This document shows, one piece after another, positions 9,685 through 18,990 of a stretch of 64,000 nucleotides of DNA. The DNA is from Saprospiraceae bacterium (GTDB lineage Bacteria; Bacteroidota; Bacteroidia; Chitinophagales; Saprospiraceae). The position numbers were made by a program, and so were the translations under genes. Where the stretch lies: positions 1,252,501-1,316,500 of the forward strand of contig JADKFX010000001.1 in assembly GCA_016717265.1 (NCBI GenBank). Reading direction: 5' to 3'. The number at the start of each line of letters is the position of its first letter. The stretch's first letter is position 1. The notes below the pieces were generated by a model. That model worked only from the letters and a program-made list of their open reading frames with translations, was not told where the DNA came from and made no database searches.

Positions 9685-11940
9685 ATGCAAAAAGCAATCT
9701 TTAGGTTCCTGTTTCTAATCCTTTCTTTAAATGTAATAGCCCAGGATGATTTTTATAAAATAGATAAAGTTCAGGAAATTAAAATTGTATTCGGATATAA
9801 TGACTGGGATTATCGATTGGATACTGCGAAAGCTGGGAAAGAAAATTATATCATTGCAGCCTATTGCACTGTGAATGGTGTCCGATTTGATAGTGTCGGC
9901 GTAAAATATAAAGGGAATAGTTCATATCGTGCTTCAAATGTTAAAAATCCATTGCATATTAAATTGGATTTTGTCAAAAACCAGGACTATAATAAAATTA
10001 CAAGTATAAAACTTGGAAATAATTTTGCCGATCCATCTGCAGTCAGAGAAGTTTTATCTTATAAAATTTTATCAAATTATATGGATTGCTCGCGCGCGAA
10101 TAATGCAATCGTTTATATTAATGGAAGCAAGATAGGATTGTATACGAATGTTGAATCTGTAAATAAGAAATTCTGCAGTGATCATTTTGGTTCATCAGAT
10201 CATGTTTTTGTAAAAGGAAATCCAGATCGTCCGGGCACAAATTCTACTAGCAATCTTAAATTTATAAGTTATGATAGTACGAAGTATTATACTTATTATG
10301 GTATGGAAAATACCTATGGATGGTGGAAATTGATTGCGCTTATAGACAGCTTGAGAACAAAGCCAGATGCAATTCCAAAGATGGTGGATGTGGATCGGAG
10401 TCTTTGGATGCATGCTTATAATAATGTATTGGATAATTATGATAGTTACACGGGTTCGTTTTCACAAAATTATTATTTATATGAAGATAATTATGGTAGA
10501 TTCTTACCTATTGTTTGGGATTTAAATATGTCTTTTGGTGCTTTTCCTGGGATTTCTGGAGGTGCCACATTAGATAAAATTCCAATCTTATATCAGTCCA
10601 CAAATTTAGACAGACCACTTATTTCAAGTTTATTGAATAATGCCACTTATAAGAGAATGTATCTCGCACATTTAAAAACAATAGCGGAAGAAAATTTTGT
10701 GAATAATCAATATGAAACAGATGCAAAGGAGATGCAAAAAATCGTGGATACTTTAGTTAAAAATGATCTTAATAGTTTAACAACTTATGCTGCTTTTCAA
10801 ACCTCTTTAACAGCAGCTATTTCTGGTGGCGGTGGAGGTTCTACACCAGGTATAGTAACTTTAATGAAAGCACGTTTAGCGTTTTTTAATACAACCAATG
10901 AATATAAAGCAGTTTCGCCGAATATCGGTAATTATGTTTTATTTCCGGAAAAGCCCAGTGTTAACGATAGTGTTTGGGTTCAAGTTTCAATTTCAAATAG
11001 TAATTCTGCATTTGTCGGATATCGTAAGAATAAATATGCAATATTTGAGAAAAGAATTTTATTTGATGATGGAAATCATCATGATAATTTAGCAGGTGAT
11101 GGAATCTTTGGTGCCTATATTATTGCCGACACCCGGAAAACTCAATTTTATATATATGCAGAAAATAATAATGCCGGTTTGTTTTCACCACGCCGCGCAG
11201 AATTTGAATATCATGTGATTGAAGCAAGTGATTTGATTGCAGATATTCAAGCTGGCGAATTGGTATTGAATGAATTTATGAGTTCTAATCAGTCGACTGT
11301 GAAAGATCCAAGCGATGATAAATATGAAGATTGGTTGGAAATCTATAATAACAGCAACAGAACCTTGGATTTAAGCGGACTGAATTTAACAGATGATATT
11401 CATAATATTCAAAAGTATGAATTTCCAGCGGGTATTACCTTAGCATCTAAAAATAGAATGATGCTTTGGTTGGATGAAGATAGTAAGACACCCACAGAAC
11501 TTCATGCTAATTTTAAGCTTTCTGCATCCGGAGAAACTTTAATACTTTCTAGACAAGATGGGCTGGTTTTGGATAGTTTAACGTTTGGGGCAATTCCAAC
11601 AGACAAGGCTATGGAGCGCTGTCCAGATGGTACAGGATCATTTAAAATTACAGCAAAGCCAACTTATAATTTACCAAATTGCGGGATCGTACAGAATACA
11701 GATGTGGTATTACAATCTCATTTTAAACTAAATCCAAATCCGGCAAGAAATTTTGTTGAACTGATATCAGAGGTTCATTCAGAAATACAAAATATTAAAA
11801 TTATAAATCAATTGGGTAGTATCGTGATGAAAAATCAGAATGCAATCATGAATATATCCAACTTGCAAAATGGTTTGTATTTTGTCCTAGTTCAGGATGG
11901 AACGAATACAACGCATATATTAAAACTGTTAAAACAATAA
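9685..11940 (+). CDS. secreted CotH kinase family protein with lamin-tail domain and T9SS signal
   Basis: A 751-residue exported protein. A signal peptide ends near VIAQ (residue 21). Residues 30-330 form a CotH domain, a Fam20-related protein kinase fold: DSVGVKYKGNSSYR, KNPLHIKLDF, VREVLSYKIL, the catalytic-loop region NNVLDNYDSY, and the metal-binding WDLNMSFG. A lamin-tail (LTD) domain follows from about 526 (LVLNEFMSSNQS, EDWLEIYNNSN, LWLDEDSK). The last 65 or so residues (LNPNPARNF to the C-terminal lysine-rich end) are a type A T9SS sorting signal, so the protein is likely exported by T9SS to the surface or medium. Start is the ATG at 9685 rather than a TTG two codons earlier. The paralogue is at 46342. 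Confidence 0.85.
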   Translation: MQKAIFRFLFLILSLNVIAQDDFYKIDKVQEIKIVFGYNDWDYRLDTAKAGKENYIIAAYCTVNGVRFDSVGVKYKGNSSYRASNVKNPLHIKLDFVKNQDYNKITSIKLGNNFADPSAVREVLSYKILSNYMDCSRANNAIVYINGSKIGLYTNVESVNKKFCSDHFGSSDHVFVKGNPDRPGTNSTSNLKFISYDSTKYYTYYGMENTYGWWKLIALIDSLRTKPDAIPKMVDVDRSLWMHAYNNVLDNYDSYTGSFSQNYYLYEDNYGRFLPIVWDLNMSFGAFPGISGGATLDKIPILYQSTNLDRPLISSLLNNATYKRMYLAHLKTIAEENFVNNQYETDAKEMQKIVDTLVKNDLNSLTTYAAFQTSLTAAISGGGGGSTPGIVTLMKARLAFFNTTNEYKAVSPNIGNYVLFPEKPSVNDSVWVQVSISNSNSAFVGYRKNKYAIFEKRILFDDGNHHDNLAGDGIFGAYIIADTRKTQFYIYAENNNAGLFSPRRAEFEYHVIEASDLIADIQAGELVLNEFMSSNQSTVKDPSDDKYEDWLEIYNNSNRTLDLSGLNLTDDIHNIQKYEFPAGITLASKNRMMLWLDEDSKTPTELHANFKLSASGETLILSRQDGLVLDSLTFGAIPTDKAMERCPDGTGSFKITAKPTYNLPNCGIVQNTDVVLQSHFKLNPNPARNFVELISEVHSEIQNIKIINQLGSIVMKNQNAIMNISNLQNGLYFVLVQDGTNTTHILKLLKQ

Positions 11941-12138
11941 TTTGAAAATTTTATTTAGAACTATCCATTTACGGGAATCATAAAGGTTTGCTATTTTTTA
12001 TTTTAAATAAGTGCAAATCCGATTTTTTTTTGAAAAATAGTTTAATTAAATTGGGAGCATGGGATTTACATTTTCAACGACCAATATAGATTGCGCTGTT
12101 AAATTGCAAAAAAAGATTGTTGTTACAAATAGCGTAGC

Positions 12139-12822
12139 TTATTTTTTCTCTGGCTCTTTCTTTTTCTTCTTTTTAAAGTCACCTCTTTTTAAAGCTTTAA
12201 AAAATTCAATCCAGGCGATAGGACTAAATATCAATTGCGGTTTAATTTGTCCATCATAATAGGCTTTTTGCGCTTCTTGAGCAAAATACAAGCTTACCGC
12301 TGATCGGCCATCGGAAGGCACACCAGGAGCAATTCTAGCCAACACATCTGCTGCCAGATTTTCATTAGCAATTTCATTCATTTTATTGCGAACGTCCATT
12401 TGTAAAAACTCCTGTTTGAAATGTTCTTTAGAGGGTATGGGGTAGACGATAGCACGCTCCAGTGTAAAGGTGTCTTGCTGTAAAGTAAGTTCGATAAAAT
12501 AATTTTCAGAAGGCAGCTGAATAGGTATTGCATGGTACTTTAATTTGTATCCAAGTGCATTGATAAGAACCGTATCCCCGGTTTGGCTAGCCATGGAGAA
12601 AAAACCATTTTCATCTGAAAAACTACCGCGATGTGTTCTTAAAATGCGGATACCGGCATAAGGGACAGGTGTTTTTATTCCTTTGGATTCTGAGTATACA
12701 AAACCGGAGAATTGAATCATTGTTTTTTCCTGTGCATTTACCAAAGACACTATACACAGAGCGTAAAAGATCCATAAGATTCGTACCAGACTATTCAGAT
12801 TTTGACGATTAGTTAATTTCAC
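12139..12822 (-). CDS. exported carboxypeptidase-regulatory-like domain protein
   Basis: A 227-residue protein with a signal peptide ending near SLVNAQ (about residue 30). Residues 37-115 match the CarboxypepD-regulatory-like fold common in Bacteroidota: FSGFVYSESKGIKTPVPYAGI, GSFSDENGFFSM, GDTVLINALGYK. The remainder is helical and ends in a lysine-rich tail (KKKKKKEPEKK). The domain often sits at the N-terminus of TonB-dependent receptors, but here no barrel follows. The only start that keeps the signal peptide is a GTG at 12822. Specific function unknown. It is convergent with the upstream CotH gene and divergent from the phosphatase gene. Confidence 0.7.
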   Translation of the reverse strand: MKLTNRQNLNSLVRILWIFYALCIVSLVNAQEKTMIQFSGFVYSESKGIKTPVPYAGIRILRTHRGSFSDENGFFSMASQTGDTVLINALGYKLKYHAIPIQLPSENYFIELTLQQDTFTLERAIVYPIPSKEHFKQEFLQMDVRNKMNEIANENLAADVLARIAPGVPSDGRSAVSLYFAQEAQKAYYDGQIKPQLIFSPIAWIEFFKALKRGDFKKKKKKEPEKK

Positions 12823-12915
12823 TATTGTTTAACGATAAGCGAAGATAAATGAATACCTATTTATAATTTAATTATTAAATCTTCCAAATCCGATTTTCCA
12901 TTCTAAATTAGGAGC

Positions 12916-12923
12916 TACCTTTG
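12916..12923 (+). promoter_or_regulatory. -7 promoter box of the PhoD-like gene
   Basis: TACCTTTG matches TAnnTTTG and lies 15 bases before the ATG at 12939. The -33 element is weak. Confidence 0.4.
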
Positions 12924-12938
12924 AATAAAGATTGAAAG

Positions 12939-14291
12939 ATGTTAAAAAAGTTGCATGCAAGTTTGGTTTTGTTGTTATTTGGAGCCATCGTATTTGGACA
13001 GTTAAAAAGTGGGCCGATGCTGGGTGCCATTGAGTTGAGAACCGCTTATATATGGTGTGAATTGAATGCAGCATCTCAAATCAAATTAGAGTATTGGAAA
13101 TTGGGTGATCGCAGAAAAGTCTTCCATTTAATACCAAGCAATTTTGATCGGTTTAATTTTAAAATAAGAGAATTTTTCCTTACTGAATTAGAGCCTGGTA
13201 CAAGTTATGAATATCAAATTGTGGTAGATGGAAAATTTAGACCCAATCATGCCGCCGGTACATTCACCACTCAAAAACTTTGGAAATGGAGAGAAGATGC
13301 TCCGGATTTCAGCTTTTTAGCAGGTAGTTGTGCATATTTCAACGATTCGATTTTTGATCGGCCCGGAAGAGCTTATGGAGGAGATTCTAATATTTTTTTA
13401 TCGATGGCAAAGGAAAATGCTGCAATGATGCTTTGGTTAGGGGATAATTGGTATTACCGTGAGGTTGATTTTGATAGCGAATGGGGTCTTTGGTATCGCG
13501 CTTCAAAAGACCGAAGCTTCCCTACTCTTCAGCCCTTTCTAAAAGCAATGAGTCATTATGCAATTTGGGATGATCATGATTATGGACCTAATAATGAAGG
13601 TGTCGCTTATATTTTTAAAAATGAAGCAAAACAAATATTTACAAACTATTGGTCAAATCCTGCAAAAACACAATTGCAAAAGGGTGTTTACACCAAAATG
13701 AGCTATAGCGACGTAGATTTTTTCATGATGGACGGAAGAAGTTTTAGATCTTCTGATGATATGAACGATAGCCTAAAGGCGAATCCCAATCCTAACAAAG
13801 TAATGTGGGGTCTTGAACAAATGAACTGGCTCAAAAATCAATTATTGAATAGCCGGGCAACTTTTAAATTAATAGCAAATGGAAGTCCAATATTAAATCA
13901 GTACAATAAATATGATTGTATGGTTCATTATATAAACGAGTTTCAAGAATTAATAGACTTTATTATAGAAGAAAAAATTTCTGGGGTCCTGTTTTTTACA
14001 GGAGATCGGCACCATAGTGAAATAACATCCCGGAAGCTTTCAGATTCCTATACTACCTATGATATTACGTCCTCCTCATTAACCTCTGGTATTTATAAGT
14101 TGAATGATTATGAAAAATCAAATCCGGATTTATTGGTAGACCTGTTGATAGATCAGAATAATTATACAAAAGTGAGTGTTCATGGGAAGCCGAAAGAAAG
14201 AAAACTTAAAGTTGAATTCATGGATATAAAAGGAATGAAACTTAAAGAATGGGAAGTACATGAAAACCAATTGAAGTTTTTAAAATATTAA
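12939..14291 (+). CDS. PhoD-like alkaline phosphatase/phosphodiesterase
   Basis: A 450-residue exported metallophosphatase. A signal peptide ends near IVFGQ (about residue 22). An Ig-like PhoD N-terminal domain follows (about 25-110, ending AGTFTTQ), then the catalytic domain with metal-binding motifs GSCAYFND, WLGDNWYYRE, WDDHDYGPNNEG, and FTGDRHHSE near residue 356. The family cleaves phosphate mono- or diesters using Fe/Ca in the periplasm or outside. There is no T9SS tail, so a periplasmic location is likely. The natural substrate cannot be told from sequence. No phosphate-regulon box was recognised. Confidence 0.85.
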   Translation: MLKKLHASLVLLLFGAIVFGQLKSGPMLGAIELRTAYIWCELNAASQIKLEYWKLGDRRKVFHLIPSNFDRFNFKIREFFLTELEPGTSYEYQIVVDGKFRPNHAAGTFTTQKLWKWREDAPDFSFLAGSCAYFNDSIFDRPGRAYGGDSNIFLSMAKENAAMMLWLGDNWYYREVDFDSEWGLWYRASKDRSFPTLQPFLKAMSHYAIWDDHDYGPNNEGVAYIFKNEAKQIFTNYWSNPAKTQLQKGVYTKMSYSDVDFFMMDGRSFRSSDDMNDSLKANPNPNKVMWGLEQMNWLKNQLLNSRATFKLIANGSPILNQYNKYDCMVHYINEFQELIDFIIEEKISGVLFFTGDRHHSEITSRKLSDSYTTYDITSSSLTSGIYKLNDYEKSNPDLLVDLLIDQNNYTKVSVHGKPKERKLKVEFMDIKGMKLKEWEVHENQLKFLKY

Positions 14292-14340
14292 AGCGAATAC
14301 TATGGATTCTAGACGGCTTTATTTTATAAACCATATAAAA

Positions 14341-16230
14341 TCAATTTAAGTCTTCTTCAAGAATTTCAAGTTCTTTGGGGACGAGCTGATCCAAATCTGT
14401 TCGTAAATTTTCAATTATAAATTCCTGACGATCTCCTGTGTTTTTTCCCATATAATATTCAAGTATTTTTTCAATATGAGAATCTTCATTTATAATCACA
14501 GGTTCCAAGCGAATATCTTCTCCGATAAAAGCAGCAAATTCATCCGGACTAATTTCACCTAATCCTTTGAACCGTGTAATTTCTGCTTTGCCGCGCAATG
14601 TATTTATAGCTTGTTGTTTCTCTTTTTCAGAATAACAATAAAACGTTTGCTTTTTATCACGTACCCTGAATAGGGGTGTATCCAAAATAAACAAATGACC
14701 TCCTCGTACTAATTCTGGAAAGAACTGTAAAAAAAAAGTAAGCAGCAATAAACGGATATGCATCCCATCTACATCTGCATCGGTAGCAATTACAACTTTA
14801 GAATATCTCAAATTTGCAATTCCATCTTCAATGTCTAATGCATGTTGAAGTAAATTTAATTCTTCATTTTCATAAACCACTTTTTTGGACATACCAAAAC
14901 AATTTAGTGGCTTTCCACGAAGGCTAAAAACAGCTTGCAATTCTGGATTCCTTGATTTCGTAATCGATCCACTTGCAGAATCACCTTCCGTGATAAACAA
15001 AGTAGTTCTTTCTAATATTTCTGGTTTTACTTTAGTATCTGTCAAATGATATTTGCAATCTCTTAATTTTTTATTGTGAAGATTGGCTTTTTTGGCGCGT
15101 TGGTTTGCAAGTTTTTTTATTCCGGCGATTTCTTTTCGCTCTCTTTCAGATTGTAATATCTTACTGAGTAATTCTTTTGCAGCTTCAGGATTTTGATGTA
15201 AATAAAGATCAAATTCCTTACAAATAAAATCTGATATAAAGGTTCGTAAAGAGGATCCTTCCGGTGCAATGGTAGTAGAACCTAATTTGGTTTTTGTTTG
15301 AGATTCAAATACAGGTTCTTCAATTCTTACAGAAAGGGCTCCGATAGCACCTGCATGAATATCTTTTGAGTCGAAGTCTTTTTTATAAAAATCACGAATG
15401 GTTTTTACAATGGCCTCGCGAAAATAATTTAAATGCGTGCCTCCTTGAGACGTGTATTGTCCGTTTACAAAACTGTAATATTGTTCGCCATATTGTGCAC
15501 CATGGGTAAAGACACATTCAATATCTTCACCTTTTATATGTATAATTGGATAATTCAAAGTTTCTCCATCGGTGCGTCGTTCCAACATATCCTTAAGGCC
15601 ATGTTTGGAAACATAAGTTTTGCCATTGTAATGTATCCTTAATCCGGCATTCAAATAAGCATAATTCCAAATGCGACTCTCTACAAATTCTTGAACGAAA
15701 CGATGTTTTTGAAAGATTTTATCATCGGGTCTGAAAGAAATGATAGTACCATTTACCTCATCTGTGTTTTTTAAATTGTAATCTTTAATGAGGGTGCCTC
15801 TTTCAAATTCAGCAATTTTGGTTTTCCCATCCCGGATTGCCTGTACTTTAAAATAATAAGAAAGTGCATTTACAGCTTTGGTACCAACGCCATTTAATCC
15901 CACCGATTTTTTAAATGCTTTACTGTCATACTTGCCTCCTGTATTAATTTGAGAAACACATTCAATCACTTTTCCTAATGGGATTCCACGGCCATAATCA
16001 CGGACCGTTACAATCCCATCTTTTATATCAATATCTACTTCCCTGCCATAACCCATGACATATTCATCAATACAATTATCGATTACTTCTTTTAAAAGAA
16101 TATAGATTCCATCATCAATGGAAGTGCCATCTCCTAATTTGCCAATATACATACCAGGCCGAAGTCGAATATGTTCTTTCCAGTCGAGGGAACGGATATT
16201 TTCTTCTGTATAATTATGAGCCTGAGCCAT
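14341..16230 (-). CDS. parE: DNA topoisomerase IV subunit B
   Basis: The ATPase subunit of a type II topoisomerase, 629 residues. GHKL ATPase motifs are NCIDEYVMGYG, DYGRGIP and GLNGVGTKAVNALS (about 45-125). The transducer domain follows, then the TOPRIM domain with TEGDSASG (about 415) and the metal-binding ATDADVDGMHIR. The C-terminus lacks the long insert of proteobacterial GyrB. The start LDWKEHIRLRPGMYIG is the form seen in Bacteroidota ParE rather than GyrB (which has EAVRKRPAMYIG). The parC partner is not in the window. TATCTTTA on the minus strand at 16261-16254 is a near-consensus -7 box. Confidence 0.9.
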   Translation of the reverse strand: MAQAHNYTEENIRSLDWKEHIRLRPGMYIGKLGDGTSIDDGIYILLKEVIDNCIDEYVMGYGREVDIDIKDGIVTVRDYGRGIPLGKVIECVSQINTGGKYDSKAFKKSVGLNGVGTKAVNALSYYFKVQAIRDGKTKIAEFERGTLIKDYNLKNTDEVNGTIISFRPDDKIFQKHRFVQEFVESRIWNYAYLNAGLRIHYNGKTYVSKHGLKDMLERRTDGETLNYPIIHIKGEDIECVFTHGAQYGEQYYSFVNGQYTSQGGTHLNYFREAIVKTIRDFYKKDFDSKDIHAGAIGALSVRIEEPVFESQTKTKLGSTTIAPEGSSLRTFISDFICKEFDLYLHQNPEAAKELLSKILQSERERKEIAGIKKLANQRAKKANLHNKKLRDCKYHLTDTKVKPEILERTTLFITEGDSASGSITKSRNPELQAVFSLRGKPLNCFGMSKKVVYENEELNLLQHALDIEDGIANLRYSKVVIATDADVDGMHIRLLLLTFFLQFFPELVRGGHLFILDTPLFRVRDKKQTFYCYSEKEKQQAINTLRGKAEITRFKGLGEISPDEFAAFIGEDIRLEPVIINEDSHIEKILEYYMGKNTGDRQEFIIENLRTDLDQLVPKELEILEEDLN

Positions 16231-16261
16231 GTGTTCCTATTTTCTGATAAAGTGTAAAGAT

Positions 16262-16688
16262 AAAAACATATTATGATTAAGTTTAATTTGAAAATTAATA
16301 ATTCAGAAACTTCTTTTCAAACTCTTTTAAATTTATAAAGCGGTATTAGCTTATGCTGGCATCCCCGAATAGCATATGAAACCTGGAAATGCCTTTGTGG
16401 TAACTGGAATATCTGTATTTCTGAAAATTCAGCTTTTCTTCGGATGCATGAAATGAATACGTAATAATCTTGAGCATTCAACTAGAATTTGTATCGATCC
16501 TGAATGTCCATTGCCTGGAATTGTGGAATGTCAATATTGCGGTACCATTATTCTTAAATAGAATCCTTACCTTAGACAGGATGCTATATAAATACAAATG
16601 TTGATGGAGGAATCGGATAGGAGACTTCTTATATCCAGAGATTATTCAGCTGATCTGAATTTCCAAAGGAATAACTTCTGGTAATGCT
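16262..16688. other. intergenic region, mostly without recognised content
   Basis: About 430 bases with no full-length gene. The one coding-like piece is the zinc-finger-like fragment at 16457-16561, listed separately. The rest shows frequent stops in all frames and no hairpin or repeat that I can support. Confidence 0.5.
16457..16561 (+). pseudogene. possible zf-CHCC zinc-finger gene remnant
   Basis: An open frame of 34 codons with no ATG, GTG or TTG start, bounded by TGA at 16454-16456 and TAG at 16559-16561. It reads HSTRICIDPECPLPG followed by IVECQYCGTIILK. A histidine followed by C-x2-C in CxYCGT at the very end is the layout of small zf-CHCC (NDUFS6-like) zinc-finger proteins, normally about 60-70 residues. 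The 5' part is missing or frameshifted. The similarity is short and comes from motif recognition only. Confidence 0.3.
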
Positions 16689-17318
16689 TCATTTCTTTCC
16701 GGTCTCTTTTTTCAGGAGTGCGATCTCAGCCAGCATTTCAATTTTAAAGGCTGCAAATTCGTTGGATACAGAAACATAGTTTTCCGGTTTTGTTTCTGCG
16801 TCAAATTCTTTGATACTCGCTAATTTATTCAGTATAATTTTCTCATTGCGTATCACATTAATATAATTGCTGAGCGTTTCTGATTCAGCCTTTTTCTGTA
16901 ATATTTCTTCCTTACTTACGCGAACCACCTGATCTTTTAATTCTGCATTATATACTTTTGGTTTATCCTCACCAGCGGCAGGATTTGTTGAAGGATTAGT
17001 AGAAGCAGGAGGCAACAATTTTTTACTTCTTTCAGAAATCCGATTGTTTAATTCAGCATGTTCTTTTTCAAGTAACTTAATTGTCTTTTTAAAAACGATA
17101 TTTAAATAATCGGGATTTTTTTGTTTCACTGCACGATTCCAGTCTTTAAATTGCGCATCGACAGTTTTAATATCTTTGAGTTCTTTTTTAAGTTCTTTTT
17201 TTGAATATTTAATTTTTACTTTTACCGAGGTGTCAGCAGGAAAAGCAAAGGCATTCACGGAATAAAAAAAAGCAAAAAAGACAAAAAGTAAATAGGAATA
17301 TCTCATTTTAATTTTCAT
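16689..17318 (-). CDS. exported helical protein of unknown function
   Basis: Not recognised as a known family. It has 209 residues with a signal peptide (about 1-26, ending NAFAFPA). The mature protein is rich in Lys and Glu and predicted to be mostly helical: KKELKKELKDIK near 45, then KTIKLLEKEHAELNNRISERSKK near 80-100. A Pro/Ser/Thr/Asn linker (PPASTNPSTNPAAGE) separates the two helical parts. It is probably periplasmic. Its start overlaps the end of the bacilliredoxin gene by 11 bases (or starts 2 bases after it if the second ATG at 17306 is used), so the two are probably cotranscribed. Confidence 0.6.
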   Translation of the reverse strand: MKIKMRYSYLLFVFFAFFYSVNAFAFPADTSVKVKIKYSKKELKKELKDIKTVDAQFKDWNRAVKQKNPDYLNIVFKKTIKLLEKEHAELNNRISERSKKLLPPASTNPSTNPAAGEDKPKVYNAELKDQVVRVSKEEILQKKAESETLSNYINVIRNEKIILNKLASIKEFDAETKPENYVSVSNEFAAFKIEMLAEIALLKKETGKK

Positions 17319-17730
17319 TGCAATAAGTTGAAAATGCAGATGCTAAATTATCAGCAATCATTTGTGCAGAACGACCTTCTATATGATGTCTTTCTAACAT
17401 ATGTACTAAGCGTCCATCTTTGAATAAAGCAATTGCTGGTGATGAAGGCGGGTATGGAATTAAAAATTCTCTGGCTTTAGCTACAGCTTCTCTATCTACG
17501 CCAGCAAAAACAGTGACAAGATGATTTGGTTTACTGCCCTGTTCCAATGCAATTTTTACACCTGGCCTGGCATATGCAGCAGCACATCCGCAAACTGAAT
17601 TTACAACTAAAAGCGTTGTGCCTTTTTGATCTTTTAATGCCTGATCAACCGCTGAAGCATCTGCTAAAGATTGAAACCCAAGATTTTCTAATTCACGGGT
17701 CATTGGAGCAACTAATTCTGGTGGGTACAT
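17308..17730 (-). CDS. BrxA/BrxB-family bacilliredoxin
   Basis: A small thioredoxin-fold protein of 140 residues that removes bacillithiol (or a related low-molecular-weight thiol) from oxidised proteins. The signature CGC motif is at residues 47-49 (NSVCGCAAAYARPG), and the C-terminal half has VTVFAGVD and PSSPAIALFKDG. The family begins MYPxxLVxPM, which matches the ATG at 17730. A longer frame from a TTG at 17778 is not supported. Whether this organism makes bacillithiol cannot be told from the window. Confidence 0.88.
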   Translation of the reverse strand: MYPPELVAPMTRELENLGFQSLADASAVDQALKDQKGTTLLVVNSVCGCAAAYARPGVKIALEQGSKPNHLVTVFAGVDREAVAKAREFLIPYPPSSPAIALFKDGRLVHMLERHHIEGRSAQMIADNLASAFSTYCNEN

Positions 17731-18002
17731 AAACTTGATATTTAATTGATTTTCAGCTTTAACAACGCTAAAATGCAAGATTTTGTTCTGTTGACTTAGC
17801 GAAAAAATATAAAATTTAAAGTTTTGGTGCTACCAGGATACTGCAAACTTGATCCTAGGTGTTTTTTATAGCACGTTCATTTTGATTAAACATGTACCAA
17901 GATTATTTGTTTTAATGGCTTGTATTCAAAATTGACAAAAGAGCGCTATAATTGAGTATCGTCTATTATTATTCCATTTCTTAAATCCTTAAATTGCTAC
18001 AC

Positions 18003-18977
18003 ATGAAATCTTATATAGAAACCACTAAAAACGTTTATAAAGAGGCTGCTTTGGACCCTGAAGTAGGTTTATGCTGTACCACTACGCCTATTTGGAGGTT
18101 TCCGGAGCTGGAAATCCCCCAAAAAATGCTTGAAATGAATTATGGTTGCGGTTCAACCGTTTCTCCCCGGGACTTAGTTCACAATCCTTCAATATTATAT
18201 GTAGGGATTGGAGGTGGAATGGAACTCCTTCAGTTTGCCTATTTTAGCAGAAAAGAATCTGCAGTTATAGGACTTGATGTTGTCGATGAAATGATCGTCG
18301 CCTGTAAAGAAAATTTGCAAGAAGCGGCTCGTTTGAATGCCTGGTTCAAACCTGAATTTATTGACATAAAAAAAGGCGATGCTATGGACCTCCCGGTTCC
18401 AAATGAATCCATTGATATTGCCGCTCAAAATTGCTTGTTTAATATTTTTGATAGGGAAGATTTAAATAAAGCGCTTAAAGAAATGTATCGCGTTCTAAAA
18501 CCGCATGGTAAGTTAGTGCTTTCGGATCCAATTTCTGATACCGAAATTCCGGAATTTCTTAGAAATAATGAATACCTAAGAGCCATTTGTTTAAGTGGCT
18601 CTTTAAGTTTAAAAGATTATATTAAAATGATTACGGATGTAGGATTTGGCACCATTGAGATAAGAGCTAAACGACTTTATCGCATCCTAAGCACACTTCA
18701 ATATCCCGAATTAAAAGAGAACATCATTATTTACAGTATTGAATTGTGTGCCATTAAAGATCCTATGCCAGCGGATGGGCCTTGTATATTTACTGGAAGG
18801 TCTGCAATTTATTTTGGAAATGAAGATTTTTTTGATGATCAGAAAGGGCATATTTTAAATAAAAATCAAGCTTTATCCGTTTGTGATAAAACGGCCATGG
18901 CATTGCAAACATTATCAAATCCACATATCTTCGTTTCTGAATCTACCAATCATTATGATGGTGGAGGATGTTGCTGA
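18003..18977 (+). CDS. arsM: arsenite methyltransferase, ArsM-like (arsenosugar type)
   Basis: A SAM-dependent class I methyltransferase of 324 residues. The SAM-binding loop is YVGIGGGMELLQ (about 66-77), followed by GLDVVDEMI, GDAMDLPVPNESID and NCLFNIFD. An N-terminal Cys pair (C24, C25 in GLCCTTTP), Cys residues in the centre and a C-terminal GGGCC fit the thiolate ligands used to bind As(III). This layout, with a YNVYKE-like start and GLCC, is that of the ArsM form associated with arsenosugar synthesis. The usual partner, radical SAM ArsS, is not adjacent. The start is the ATG at 18003, three codons into a TTG-initiated frame. No arsenic-responsive repressor gene is nearby. Confidence 0.8.
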   Translation: MKSYIETTKNVYKEAALDPEVGLCCTTTPIWRFPELEIPQKMLEMNYGCGSTVSPRDLVHNPSILYVGIGGGMELLQFAYFSRKESAVIGLDVVDEMIVACKENLQEAARLNAWFKPEFIDIKKGDAMDLPVPNESIDIAAQNCLFNIFDREDLNKALKEMYRVLKPHGKLVLSDPISDTEIPEFLRNNEYLRAICLSGSLSLKDYIKMITDVGFGTIEIRAKRLYRILSTLQYPELKENIIIYSIELCAIKDPMPADGPCIFTGRSAIYFGNEDFFDDQKGHILNKNQALSVCDKTAMALQTLSNPHIFVSESTNHYDGGGCC

Positions 18978-18990
18978 TTAATACCTGAAT

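Noticed and set aside
12059..12259. 66-codon plus-strand frame
   Set aside because: Antisense to the Lys-rich end of the carboxypeptidase-regulatory-like gene; the run of Phe is the reverse complement of the Lys run.
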